This document shows positions 17,805-24,750 of a stretch of 35,564 bases of DNA, piece by piece. Below the pieces are notes generated by a model, which saw nothing but the letters and a program-made list of their open reading frames with translations, did not search any database and had not been told where the DNA came from. Within the stretch, counting starts at the first letter, position 1, and the number at the start of each line of letters is the position of its first letter. The stretch lies in assembly GCA_937877455.1 (NCBI GenBank), contig CALFIU010000027.1, positions 1-35,564 on the forward strand. Direction: 5' to 3'. Made by a program: the position numbers and the translations under genes. This stretch comes from an uncultured Bacteroidales bacterium (GTDB taxonomy: Bacteria > Bacteroidota > Bacteroidia > Bacteroidales > UBA3824).

Positions 17805-18332
17805 ATGGACGAATATTTATGCAACTGGGATCAAGCAGCGATAAAATTTACTGTAATAGCAGCAACAATAGCCTTTATAGTGCCATTGCTAACAATGCTC
17901 TACAACCATTGGAAAAAGACAAACAAAAAGGATAGCGCAAAATACAAAATAAACTTATGCATTTCATGTATTCCAATGTTAGTTTTTATACTATGTTTTA
18001 GCGTACCATTAAAAGTTACAGTCTGCGACAACGGCGTATATGTAAAACAGCCAGCAGGAAGCGTTGAAATTAACATGGAAAAAATATGCGAAGTAAGGTC
18101 ATTAACACAAAAAGACATAGAAAATAGCGAACGAATAGCAACATCGGGAGGACTTTTTGGTTATAACGGCGACTATCAAAACCAAAATTTAGGTAATTAT
18201 CGCATGATTGCAGCAAGCCTTGACAACCTAATACTAATACGCACAAACGACGAATCGTATGTGATAAGTTGTTCTGATGCAGACCAATGCGTGGCAAGCA
18301 TTAAAAACAAAATAGAAATAACAGGAAAATAA
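17805..18332 (+). CDS. Small membrane protein with a bacterial PH-like domain
   Basis: A 175-residue protein with two membrane helices (about 13-33 and 48-66) separated by a short basic loop. A soluble beta-rich domain of about 105 residues follows, with the pattern VTVCDNGVYVKQPAGSVEI...I, then a loop GGLFGYNGDYQNQNLGNYRM and IRTNDESYVISCSDADQCVASI. This resembles the bacterial PH domains found in small Bacteroidota membrane proteins, which usually have no known function. It is the last gene of the core-like AT-rich region; the accessory region begins in the gap that follows. Confidence 0.7.
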   Translation: MDEYLCNWDQAAIKFTVIAATIAFIVPLLTMLYNHWKKTNKKDSAKYKINLCISCIPMLVFILCFSVPLKVTVCDNGVYVKQPAGSVEINMEKICEVRSLTQKDIENSERIATSGGLFGYNGDYQNQNLGNYRMIAASLDNLILIRTNDESYVISCSDADQCVASIKNKIEITGK

Positions 18333-18753
18333 TAACCACACAAATATAATTTAGCACTACAAAACACATTAAACCTAAATTACATTAAATCGAATACTTT
18401 TAACGAAATTAACTTTACACAAATATATATCTTTATAAAAAATTAACTTAAACAATAAAATTAAATAATTTCAAATAAACAATTAATCTATTGGTAAATA
18501 TATAATTGAAAATACTTTTTTAAAAAAAAATATTTTCAATTATAAAAAAAAATTTTATACCTTTGTAACGGTTGTAATAAGAAATATCTTTTGTGTAAAT
18601 TATTGGACATCAGTAATTTTATAAAGAGAAAATCATTTACTCATCTTGGCAATAACTAAGGTGTCCCTTTTTATTGTAAATGATGTATTAAAATAGACCA
18701 AAAAACAAGACGACGTTTTTGAATAAATATGCTTATTACTAAACATCAAAACC
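18333..18753 (+). promoter_or_regulatory. AT-rich junction: hairpin and promoter before the first Rpn gene
   Basis: This 421-base gap has no gene that I can support. It contains a perfect 14-base inverted repeat (18501-18514 with 18531-18544, arms TATAATTGAAAATA and its complement, 16-base loop). Just after it a -7 element TACCTTTG lies at 18558-18565, with a weak TTTT at the -33 position. A second inverted repeat of nine bases (18632-18640 with 18676-18684) lies in what would be a leader of nearly 190 bases before the Rpn gene. The first hairpin could terminate the upstream gene. The gap marks the change from AT-rich core to accessory DNA. Confidence 0.5.
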
Positions 18754-19602
18754 ATGTCGAAATATCTTGATCCTAAAGCAGATTTGACCTTCAAGAAGGT
18801 GTTTGGAGAGTACAAAGACTTGACAATTAGTTTCCTTAACGCACTATTACCTTTGAAACAAGGCGAGGAAATTCTTTCTGTTGAATATTTACCATCAGAA
18901 TTAGTACCAGAAACTCCCCTAAGAAAAAATAGTATCGTAGATGTACGTTGCAAGGACAATTTTGGACGGCAGTTCATAGTGGAAATGCAGACTGTTTGGT
19001 CTGACGAATTCAAGCAGCGTGTATTGTTCAATGCGTCAAAAGCATACATCAAGCAATTAGGTAAAAGTAAACGTTACGAACTTTTGCAACCTGTATATTC
19101 GCTTAATTTGGTAAACGAAATTTTTGAAAAAAATTCAAAAAGATTTTATTACAATTACCATATTGTATGCGATGAAGATTCCAACTTAGTGATTGACGGT
19201 CTTCATTTGACATTTGTTGAACTCCCTAAATTCAAGCCACAAAATCTCGCTGACAAGAAGATGATGGTCTTGTGGCTTCGTTTCCTCACAGAAATCGACG
19301 AGAACACCATAGAACCTGCTCCCGAACTCGTTGCAGACAAAAACATCAAAGAGGCATTGGAACTCGTAGAGCAGTCTGCCTTTACTGCTGCTCAATTGGA
19401 AACATACGACAAATTTTGGGATGCTGTAAGATACGAAAAATCGCGGGTCTTCGATGCAGAGTTGAACAGAGCTGAAGGGAAGGCTGAAGGTAAGGCGGAA
19501 GAAAAAATTTCAATCGCCCGAAATCTAAAACAATATGGAATGTCTATTTCCGACATATCTAAAATGACAGGTCTTTCCGAAGAAGAAATCATCAAATTGT
19601 AG
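18754..19602 (+). CDS. Rpn-family PD-(D/E)XK nuclease/putative transposase, copy 1
   Basis: A 282-residue protein of the Rpn/PDDEXK_2 family (recombination-promoting nuclease, often annotated as putative transposase). It opens with the diagnostic KYLDPKADLTFKKVFGE. The nuclease core carries D63 (SIVDV) and the E77-x-Q79 motif (FIVEMQT), the expected PD-(D/E)XK acid pair. The C terminus has an AEGKAEGKAEEK linker and a helix-turn-helix-like segment ending SISDISKMTGLSEEEIIKL. It differs from the two downstream copies throughout the protein, so it is an older paralogue rather than part of the recent duplication. A flippase-start remnant begins immediately after its stop. Family catalysis is established for E. 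coli RpnA; activity here is unproven. Confidence 0.88.
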   Translation: MSKYLDPKADLTFKKVFGEYKDLTISFLNALLPLKQGEEILSVEYLPSELVPETPLRKNSIVDVRCKDNFGRQFIVEMQTVWSDEFKQRVLFNASKAYIKQLGKSKRYELLQPVYSLNLVNEIFEKNSKRFYYNYHIVCDEDSNLVIDGLHLTFVELPKFKPQNLADKKMMVLWLRFLTEIDENTIEPAPELVADKNIKEALELVEQSAFTAAQLETYDKFWDAVRYEKSRVFDAELNRAEGKAEGKAEEKISIARNLKQYGMSISDISKMTGLSEEEIIKL

Positions 19603-19737
19603 ATGCCCAAAACATCTTCCAATATTTCGCAAATAGAGAAAATCACATTGTTGCTTTTGACGGTGGAATATTGCTATAATCAATGAGTAAAAAACTTTAA
19701 AACATTAGGTGAGAGAGATTTCGTAATTTACAATATC
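19603..19737 (+). pseudogene. Degenerate copy of the flippase gene 5' end, copy A
   Basis: Starting at the ATG directly after the Rpn stop, the frame reads MPKTSSNISQIEKITLLL before diverging and stopping. This parallels the intact flippase start at 23199 (MPSASNTSRIAKNTLLL). DNA agreement resumes after a small deletion around GCT(C/T)TTGACG and again near 19705-19737, where a degenerate frame resembles the flippase segment LGVEDYGIYN. The remnant therefore covers roughly the first 50 codons with indels and stops. It probably derives from a different flippase allele. Confidence 0.6.
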
Positions 19738-19772
19738 ATCTATTAGACATTTGCAAAAGCGAAAGTATTGTG

Positions 19773-19877
19773 ATGAAATACAAGCATCAGAAAAGGGTGT
19801 TTGTGGAATTGCAAGGCGTGGGACGGTATGCGACGGCGTATGTGTCCGGGGCGTGGATACGACGAATCAATGCGTAA
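19773..19877 (+). CDS. Conserved 34-residue small ORF, copy 1
   Basis: This short frame starts MKYKHQKRVFVELQGV and ends VSGAWIRRINA. Compared with the version at 22160-22267, eleven codons differ silently, one changes Ala to Ser and one codon is inserted. That pattern is expected of a sequence selected as protein. It is basic and has no obvious membrane segment. It lies between a flippase-start remnant and the promoter of the next Rpn gene. I know of no family. It could be a free-standing small protein or the conserved fragment of a longer one. Confidence 0.55.
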   Translation: MKYKHQKRVFVELQGVGRYATAYVSGAWIRRINA

Positions 19878-19900
19878 TGCGTAATTCATAATGCATAATT
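19869..19900. repeat. Short AT-rich reiterated motif after the small ORF
   Basis: Overlapping variants of TAATGCGTAAT, TAATTCATAATG and CATAATGCATAATT follow one another at the end of the small ORF. The same block occurs at 21065-21096, while the third unit keeps only the last part (ATGCATAATTGGGC). Intergenic motifs of this style are common in Bacteroidota; they may mark an element boundary. Confidence 0.5.
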
Positions 19901-19913
19901 GGGCGAAAAAAGA

Positions 19914-19945
19914 TTTGGCAGCATTGAATAATTGTTTTAAATTTG
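19914..19945 (+). promoter_or_regulatory. Promoter of Rpn copy 2
   Basis: TTTG at 19914-19917, 20-base spacer, TAAATTTG at 19938-19945: a full Bacteroidota consensus. The transcript would start close to the Rpn start codons. The same promoter block, beginning GAAAAAAGATTTGGCAGCAT, is repeated at 21110-21141 and, slightly diverged, at 22290-22321 before cassette A1/B1. Confidence 0.8.
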
Positions 19946-19971
19946 CAGCGTAACATTTGATGCGCAATAAT

Positions 19972-20799
19972 ATGGCAAAATATCTTGACCCAAAAGCAGA
20001 TTTAACCTTCAAGAAGGTGTTTGGAGAACATCCTGACTTACTCAGGAGTTTTCTAAATGCTTTGTTGCCTTTCAAGAATGGCGAACAAATTGAAACTATT
20101 GAATATCTGCCGCCAGAATTGGTGCCTGACAATCCGTTGCGCAAAAACTCAATCGTTGATGTTCATTGCACTGACAATTTCAAGCGACAATTCATAGTCG
20201 AGATGCAGACTGTATGGTCAAACGAGTTTCAACAAAGAGTTTTGTTTAATGCCTCAAAGGCGTATGTCAAGCAATTAGGCGAGGGCAATGATTATGAATT
20301 GCTGAAACCAGTGTTCTCTCTGAATTTGGTGAATGATGTTTTTGAAAAGGACATCGACGATTGGTATCATTATTACCGAATAGTTCATGAAAAATATTCT
20401 GACAAGGTAATTAATGGATTGCAGTTGCTCTTTGTTGAATTGCCTAAATTTAAACCGCAAACATTCAGCGACAAGAAGATGATGGTATTGTGGCTGAGGT
20501 TTTTGACAGAAATCAATGAGAAAACCGACGCCCCAGCCCCCGAACTTAAAGAGGACGCGTTCATCAAAAAAGCTTTGGGTTTGGTGGAACATTCAGCCTA
20601 TTCCGACAAGGAACTTGCCGCCTATGAAAAGTTTTGGGACATCATCAGGACCGAGAATACCTTGATTTCAAGTTCGGAGAAGAAAGGAGCAAGGAATAAG
20701 GCTCTTGAAATCGCCCAAAATCTGAAACAGATGGGAATCTCAGTTGCCGATATTGCAAAAGCAACAGGTCTTTCCGAAGAAGAAATCATCAAATTGTAG
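19972..20799 (+). CDS. Rpn-family PD-(D/E)XK nuclease/putative transposase, copy 2
   Basis: About 275 residues from the ATG at 19972, chosen because MAKYLDPKADLTF aligns with the start of copy 1; in-frame ATG 19960 and TTG 19957 would add a few residues. Catalytic-type residues are D63 (SIVDV) and E77-x-Q79 (FIVEMQT). The C terminus is a helix-turn-helix-like segment, ISVADIAKATGLSEEEIIKL. It lacks the AEGK repeat linker of copy 1. It is identical to copy 3 as part of the tandem duplication. Its own strong promoter lies just upstream and a flippase-start remnant directly follows its stop codon. Confidence 0.88.
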   Translation: MAKYLDPKADLTFKKVFGEHPDLLRSFLNALLPFKNGEQIETIEYLPPELVPDNPLRKNSIVDVHCTDNFKRQFIVEMQTVWSNEFQQRVLFNASKAYVKQLGEGNDYELLKPVFSLNLVNDVFEKDIDDWYHYYRIVHEKYSDKVINGLQLLFVELPKFKPQTFSDKKMMVLWLRFLTEINEKTDAPAPELKEDAFIKKALGLVEHSAYSDKELAAYEKFWDIIRTENTLISSSEKKGARNKALEIAQNLKQMGISVADIAKATGLSEEEIIKL

Positions 20800-20933
20800 A
20801 TGTCCGAAACATCTTCCAATACTTCGCAAATAGAGAAAATCACATTGTTGCTCTTGACGGTGGAATATTGCTATAATCAATGAGTAAAACACTTAAAACA
20901 TTAGGTGAGAGAGATTTCGTAATTTACAATATC
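20800..20933 (+). pseudogene. Degenerate copy of the flippase gene 5' end, copy B
   Basis: Begins at the ATG next to the Rpn stop. The frame reads MSETSSNTSQIEKITLLL, close to the flippase start at 23199. The DNA shares AATACTTC and TGCTCTTGACG with the intact gene, in the same order and separated by a short deletion. It then breaks down by indels and stops while still resembling the flippase up to its GVEDYGIYN codons. Confidence 0.62.
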
Positions 20934-20968
20934 ACCTATTGGACATTTGCAAAAGCGAAAGTATTGTG

Positions 20969-21073
20969 ATGAAATACAAGCATCAGAAAAGGGTGTTTGT
21001 GGAATTGCAAGGCGTGGGACGGTATGCGACGGCGTATGTGTCCGGGGCGTGGATACGACGAATCAATGCGTAA
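20969..21073 (+). CDS. Conserved 34-residue small ORF, copy 2
   Basis: Identical in sequence to the small ORF at 19773-19877 because it lies in the tandem duplication, so it adds no independent evidence of selection. It is followed by the reiterated AT motif and the promoter of Rpn copy 3. Confidence 0.5.
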   Translation: MKYKHQKRVFVELQGVGRYATAYVSGAWIRRINA

Positions 21074-21109
21074 TGCGTAATTCATAATGCATAATTGGGC
21101 GAAAAAAGA

Positions 21110-21141
21110 TTTGGCAGCATTGAATAATTGTTTTAAATTTG
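21110..21141 (+). promoter_or_regulatory. Promoter of Rpn copy 3
   Basis: Duplicate of the promoter at 19914-19945: TTTG at 21110-21113, 20-base spacer, TAAATTTG at 21134-21141. Confidence 0.8.
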
Positions 21142-21167
21142 CAGCGTAACATTTGATGCGCAATAAT

Positions 21168-21995
21168 ATGGCAAAATATCTTGACCCAAAAGCAGATTTA
21201 ACCTTCAAGAAGGTGTTTGGAGAACATCCTGACTTACTCAGGAGTTTTCTAAATGCTTTGTTGCCTTTCAAGAATGGCGAACAAATTGAAACTATTGAAT
21301 ATCTGCCGCCAGAATTGGTGCCTGACAATCCGTTGCGCAAAAACTCAATCGTTGATGTTCATTGCACTGACAATTTCAAGCGACAATTCATAGTCGAGAT
21401 GCAGACTGTATGGTCAAACGAGTTTCAACAAAGAGTTTTGTTTAATGCCTCAAAGGCGTATGTCAAGCAATTAGGCGAGGGCAATGATTATGAATTGCTG
21501 AAACCAGTGTTCTCTCTGAATTTGGTGAATGATGTTTTTGAAAAGGACATCGACGATTGGTATCATTATTACCGAATAGTTCATGAAAAATATTCTGACA
21601 AGGTAATTAATGGATTGCAGTTGCTCTTTGTTGAATTGCCTAAATTTAAACCGCAAACATTCAGCGACAAGAAGATGATGGTATTGTGGCTGAGGTTTTT
21701 GACAGAAATCAATGAGAAAACCGACGCCCCAGCCCCCGAACTTAAAGAGGACGCGTTCATCAAAAAAGCTTTGGGTTTGGTGGAACATTCAGCCTATTCC
21801 GACAAGGAACTTGCCGCCTATGAAAAGTTTTGGGACATCATCAGGACCGAGAATACCTTGATTTCAAGTTCGGAGAAGAAAGGAGCAAGGAATAAGGCTC
21901 TTGAAATCGCCCAAAATCTGAAACAGATGGGAATCTCAGTTGCCGATATTGCAAAAGCAACAGGTCTTTCCGAAGAAGAAATCATCAAATTGTAG
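21168..21995 (+). CDS. Rpn-family PD-(D/E)XK nuclease/putative transposase, copy 3
   Basis: Residue-for-residue identical to copy 2 (about 275 residues from the ATG at 21168). It keeps D63 and E77-x-Q79 and is probably intact. It is the last unit of the tandem array and the closest to cassette A1/B1. Two identical nuclease genes in direct tandem are expected to be unstable by homologous recombination. Confidence 0.88.
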   Translation: MAKYLDPKADLTFKKVFGEHPDLLRSFLNALLPFKNGEQIETIEYLPPELVPDNPLRKNSIVDVHCTDNFKRQFIVEMQTVWSNEFQQRVLFNASKAYVKQLGEGNDYELLKPVFSLNLVNDVFEKDIDDWYHYYRIVHEKYSDKVINGLQLLFVELPKFKPQTFSDKKMMVLWLRFLTEINEKTDAPAPELKEDAFIKKALGLVEHSAYSDKELAAYEKFWDIIRTENTLISSSEKKGARNKALEIAQNLKQMGISVADIAKATGLSEEEIIKL

Positions 21996-22129
21996 ATGTC
22001 CGAAACATCTTCCAATACTTCGCAAATAGAGAAAATCACATTGTTGCTCTTGACGGTGGAATATTGCTATAATCAATGAGTAAAACACTTAAAACATTAG
22101 GTGAGAGAGATTTCGTAAATTACAATATC
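21996..22129 (+). pseudogene. Degenerate copy of the flippase gene 5' end, copy C
   Basis: Same remnant as copy B, with one visible difference (A for T at 22119) near its end and a different sequence after it (CACCGGCATTTGC). It forms the left boundary of the interval containing the third small ORF, the promoter and A1/B1. The intact flippase start forms the right boundary at 23199. Confidence 0.62.
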
Positions 22130-22159
22130 ACCGGCATTTGCAAAAGCGAAAGTATTGTG

Positions 22160-22267
22160 ATGAAATACAAGCATCAGAAGCGAGTGTTTGTGGAGCTGCA
22201 AGGTGTCGGAAGATATGCGACGTCGTATGTGTCCGGGGCGTGGATAAGGAGGATTGAGAATGCATAA
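22160..22267 (+). CDS. Conserved 35-residue small ORF, diverged copy 3
   Basis: Encodes nearly the same peptide as copies 1 and 2 (MKYKHQKRVFVELQGV start, VSGAWIRRIENA end) with many third-position and Arg/Leu synonymous changes, one Ala-to-Ser change and one extra codon. A longer frame is open upstream to 22076, but that extension runs through the flippase remnant and is disrupted in the other copies. I therefore place the start at 22160. It precedes the promoter of cassette A1/B1. Confidence 0.58.
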   Translation: MKYKHQKRVFVELQGVGRYATSYVSGAWIRRIENA

Positions 22268-22289
22268 TTGGGCATCCGCCGAAAAAAGA

Positions 22290-22321
22290 TTTGGCAGCAT
22301 TAAATAATTGTTTTATATTTG
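22290..22321 (+). promoter_or_regulatory. Promoter of cassette A1/B1
   Basis: TTTG at 22290-22293, 20-base spacer, TATATTTG at 22314-22321: full Bacteroidota consensus. It is homologous to the Rpn promoters (shared GAAAAAAGATTTGGCAGCAT), so the same 5' block drives two unrelated payloads. The A1 ATG follows 25 bases later. Because A1, B1 and the flippase overlap, it may also drive the flippase. Confidence 0.8.
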
Positions 22322-22346
22322 CGAGCAAAATAAAAACTAATAGGCT

Positions 22347-22799
22347 ATGACTACATTGGACATAAGAAAAACAATCTCTACGAAGATTAAGGAGATGCCT
22401 GACAACGAAGTTTTGTTGCTGAGGGTGCTTTATTATGTCAATGAGTTAGCTAACAATCCGTTCCTCAAACAATTTGATTTGCTATCCAAATTACAAGATA
22501 ATTGGGATGGCTATGGCGCACCAAAAATCAGTAACACCGCCATTGACAATTGCATGACAATTGTTAATCATCTAAAAGTGTCTGAGAATATTGAAATCCT
22601 GCCAACTGAAATTGGCGGCGTACAAATCATATACAAGCCTAATCAGTCTGAAAGATTAAGTTGTAATGTGGGCGACAAAGAATTGTCGTATTACATAAAA
22701 AAAGACAATAAAAAAACGTATTTTTCTCCCTTTTTGGAATGTAATGAGCACAATTTCAATGAAGTAGCCAACAATATAAACAATTTTCGCAATGCTTGA
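22347..22799 (+). CDS. Cassette protein A1 (WDGYGAP family, unknown function)
   Basis: A 150-residue soluble protein. The N-terminal helical part (about 5-40, ISTKIKEMPDNEVLLLRVLYY) is reminiscent of small antitoxin-type helices. The conserved core begins LQDNWDGYGAPKIS at 50-62, continues with EILPTEIGGVQI at 83-94, and ends SCNVGDKELSYYI. The same core occurs in A2 (27672-28163), while their N termini differ. From memory, short proteins with a WDGYGA motif followed by a GGVQ strand are widespread in bacteria and mostly uncharacterised; I could not search. It overlaps B1 by 8 bases, so the two are translated together. An antitoxin- or regulator-like role for A is only a guess. Confidence 0.7.
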   Translation: MTTLDIRKTISTKIKEMPDNEVLLLRVLYYVNELANNPFLKQFDLLSKLQDNWDGYGAPKISNTAIDNCMTIVNHLKVSENIEILPTEIGGVQIIYKPNQSERLSCNVGDKELSYYIKKDNKKTYFSPFLECNEHNFNEVANNINNFRNA

Positions 22800-23199
22800 A
22801 CCAATTTCCAATAAAGAAGTACTTGCGAGATTGATATTTTCTCCGAGATATTGTGATGATACCTTGACCGGGTTCAACAACCGATTTATATCTTTGAGAA
22901 ACAACGAAGAAGGCATTTCTTGTTGCAGGTTTTCGTTGATGACTGAAACTGAAATCAACCAAAGAGGAAAACTTCTTGCACGAAAAGACATTTACAAAGG
23001 TTACGCCCTTGCGATTGTAGAAGACGTTATTTTGATTGATTCAAAAGTTATTGTTGTGGTAGCCACAAGCAACGACCACGCAGAAATAAGGTTCGTAATC
23101 AACGGCGAAACCGTCAGGGGCAACGTCAGATATTCTGAACTTCAATTCTATTTTGACGAAATCAGAGATTTGTTCTTGAAACAAATTGTAAAAAACTAA
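22792..23199 (+). CDS. Cassette protein B1 (unknown function)
   Basis: A 135-residue soluble protein. The conserved segment EVLARLIFSPRY at 9-20 is followed by FNNRFISLRNNEEG at 28-41. The second half has GYALAIVEDV at 70-79, VIVVVATSNDHAEIRFVI at 86-103 and a C-terminal helix YFDEIRDLFLKQ. B2 has the same blocks in the same order. The His-Ala/Ser-Glu-Ile motif before a strand is a candidate active or binding site, but no catalytic family is recognised. It starts inside the A1 gene. Its stop overlaps the flippase start (TAATG), so A1, B1 and flippase form one coupled unit. Confidence 0.7.
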   Translation: MLEPISNKEVLARLIFSPRYCDDTLTGFNNRFISLRNNEEGISCCRFSLMTETEINQRGKLLARKDIYKGYALAIVEDVILIDSKVIVVVATSNDHAEIRFVINGETVRGNVRYSELQFYFDEIRDLFLKQIVKN

Positions 23200-24731
23200 T
23201 GCCGTCGGCTTCAAATACTTCAAGGATAGCGAAAAATACGCTGCTGCTGTACTTTCGTATGCTCTTGACGATGGCGGTGTCGTTGTACACTTCCCGCGTC
23301 ATCTTGAACGCGCTCGGCGTAGAGGATTACGGAATCTACAACGTGGTCGGCGGCGTGGTAGCGATGGTTTCCTTCGTTTCGGGGGCGTTGACTACTGGAA
23401 CTCAGAGGCATATATCCACCGAATTAGGGAAAAAAGACGGTAACGTACCGCAAATTTTCTCAGCGTGTTTCAGGATACACATTTTGCTGTCGGTGGTGTT
23501 GTTGATATTGTCCGAAAGTTTTGGATTGTGGTTCCTCAACACGCAAATGAACATTCCGGACGGCAGAATGTACGCGGCGAATGTCGTTTATCAGTTTGCA
23601 GTGGCGTCGTTTATCGTCAACGTAATAAAAACACCATACAATGCGTCGGTAATCGCATACGAAAGAATGTCCTTCTATGCTTACATCGGCATTCTTGAGG
23701 CTGTATTGAAACTTGCCGCTGTCTATGTGCTTCTTGTTTGCAGTTATGACAAACTTGCAGTCTATTCGGTGCTCGTTTTTCTTGCTACGGTCATTGTATT
23801 TGTGTGTTTTTCAGCATATTCACACAAAACATTGCAGGGCGTGAGGTTTGTTAAGGTAGAAGACAAGGGGCTTTACAAATATTTGCTTTCGTTTTCGGGA
23901 TGGACATTGTTTGGAAGTTCCACTGTCGTCGCGGAACAGCAAGGGCTGAACATGGTTGTAAACATTTATTATGGCGTGGCAGTCAATGCAGCGGTGGGTG
24001 TCGCCAACCAGGTCAAGGGGGCGGTGTCCCAGTTCGTCAATGGATACCAACAGGCTCTTAACCCGCAGCTCGTAATGTCCCAGTCGCAAGGCGACAGACA
24101 GAGGCAGTTTGACTTGATAACAAAGTCGGCAAAATATTCATTCTTCATATTGCTTGTGATTGCCTTTCCCATCATACTGAATATCAACTATATTCTGCGT
24201 CTGTGGCTCGGCGTGGTGCCGCGCTACACTATGCAGATTTGCATATTGACCATTGTGGTGGAAATGTTCGAATGTCTTTCGTCGCCGCTTTACACAACGA
24301 TATTTGCTGTCGGCGACATAAAACGATACCAAATTATCGTCGCGATGTTCAGAATTGTAAGTTTCCTGTCCGGCTTGGTTGTCAGCCTTTGCGGGGCGGA
24401 ACCACATTGGATTTTTGTGCCGCCGTGTGGGGTGGCTGCCGGATTGCTCATATACAGATTGTTGTTTGTCAACAAGGCTATTGGTTTTCCATTGCGGCAA
24501 TTCTGGTCGTCTATCGCCATGCCGATTTTATATGTATTGCTGGTGATGGCGGCGGTGTTAGCGGCGACAAAGTGCCTGACTGTCGGCGAACCCACATTCA
24601 CTCTGTTCGCAGTAGAATCCATCGTCGCGACATCGCTTGCAATACTTGCGATAGCGACGTTGGGCATGGGACGTAGCGAGCGCAAGGCCATGGTGAACAT
24701 GGTTTTGGGAAAACTTGACCGCAAAAGATAA
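23199..24731 (+). CDS. Oligosaccharide/O-antigen flippase (Wzx-type, MOP superfamily)
   Basis: A 510-residue multi-helix membrane protein that would flip undecaprenyl-linked repeat units across the inner membrane. The N terminus NTLLLYFRMLLTMAVSLYTSRVILNALGVEDYGIYNVVGG is typical of Bacteroidales Wzx proteins. About 12-14 membrane segments can be followed. Its ATG shares a base with the B1 stop codon. Remnants of a similar 5' end occur three times upstream. Codon use is less AT-rich than in the core. The role as flippase is well supported by family; the substrate is presumably the phosphonate-bearing glycan of this locus. Confidence 0.9.
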   Translation: MPSASNTSRIAKNTLLLYFRMLLTMAVSLYTSRVILNALGVEDYGIYNVVGGVVAMVSFVSGALTTGTQRHISTELGKKDGNVPQIFSACFRIHILLSVVLLILSESFGLWFLNTQMNIPDGRMYAANVVYQFAVASFIVNVIKTPYNASVIAYERMSFYAYIGILEAVLKLAAVYVLLVCSYDKLAVYSVLVFLATVIVFVCFSAYSHKTLQGVRFVKVEDKGLYKYLLSFSGWTLFGSSTVVAEQQGLNMVVNIYYGVAVNAAVGVANQVKGAVSQFVNGYQQALNPQLVMSQSQGDRQRQFDLITKSAKYSFFILLVIAFPIILNINYILRLWLGVVPRYTMQICILTIVVEMFECLSSPLYTTIFAVGDIKRYQIIVAMFRIVSFLSGLVVSLCGAEPHWIFVPPCGVAAGLLIYRLLFVNKAIGFPLRQFWSSIAMPILYVLLVMAAVLAATKCLTVGEPTFTLFAVESIVATSLAILAIATLGMGRSERKAMVNMVLGKLDRKR

Positions 24732-24750
24732 AACACATAAAACACATATT

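Larger units (their letters stand above)
19746..22118 (+). repeat. Tandem duplication, two near-identical units with 1,196-bp period
   Basis: Segments 19746-20922 and 20942-22118 appear identical over about 1,177 bases by eye, offset by 1,196. Each unit holds the small conserved ORF, the promoter, an Rpn gene and a flippase-start remnant. The encoded Rpn proteins are identical at every residue, and the translations of several other frames agree as well. Short similar sequences at the ends (GAGAGAGATTTCGTAA, and ACATTTGCAAAAGCG after it) could have served for unequal crossing-over. A recent event or an assembly duplication would both give this picture. Confidence 0.9.

Noticed and set aside
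18501..18544. Perfect 14-base inverted repeat as IS end or invertible promoter
   Set aside because: The arms lie only 16 bases apart with no partner elsewhere, so a hairpin or terminator is simpler; I found no matching invertase sites.
22076..22267. 63-codon frame starting MSKTLKTLGERDF
   Set aside because: Its first half is flippase-remnant DNA and is broken in the other two copies; only the last 35 codons show coding-type conservation.
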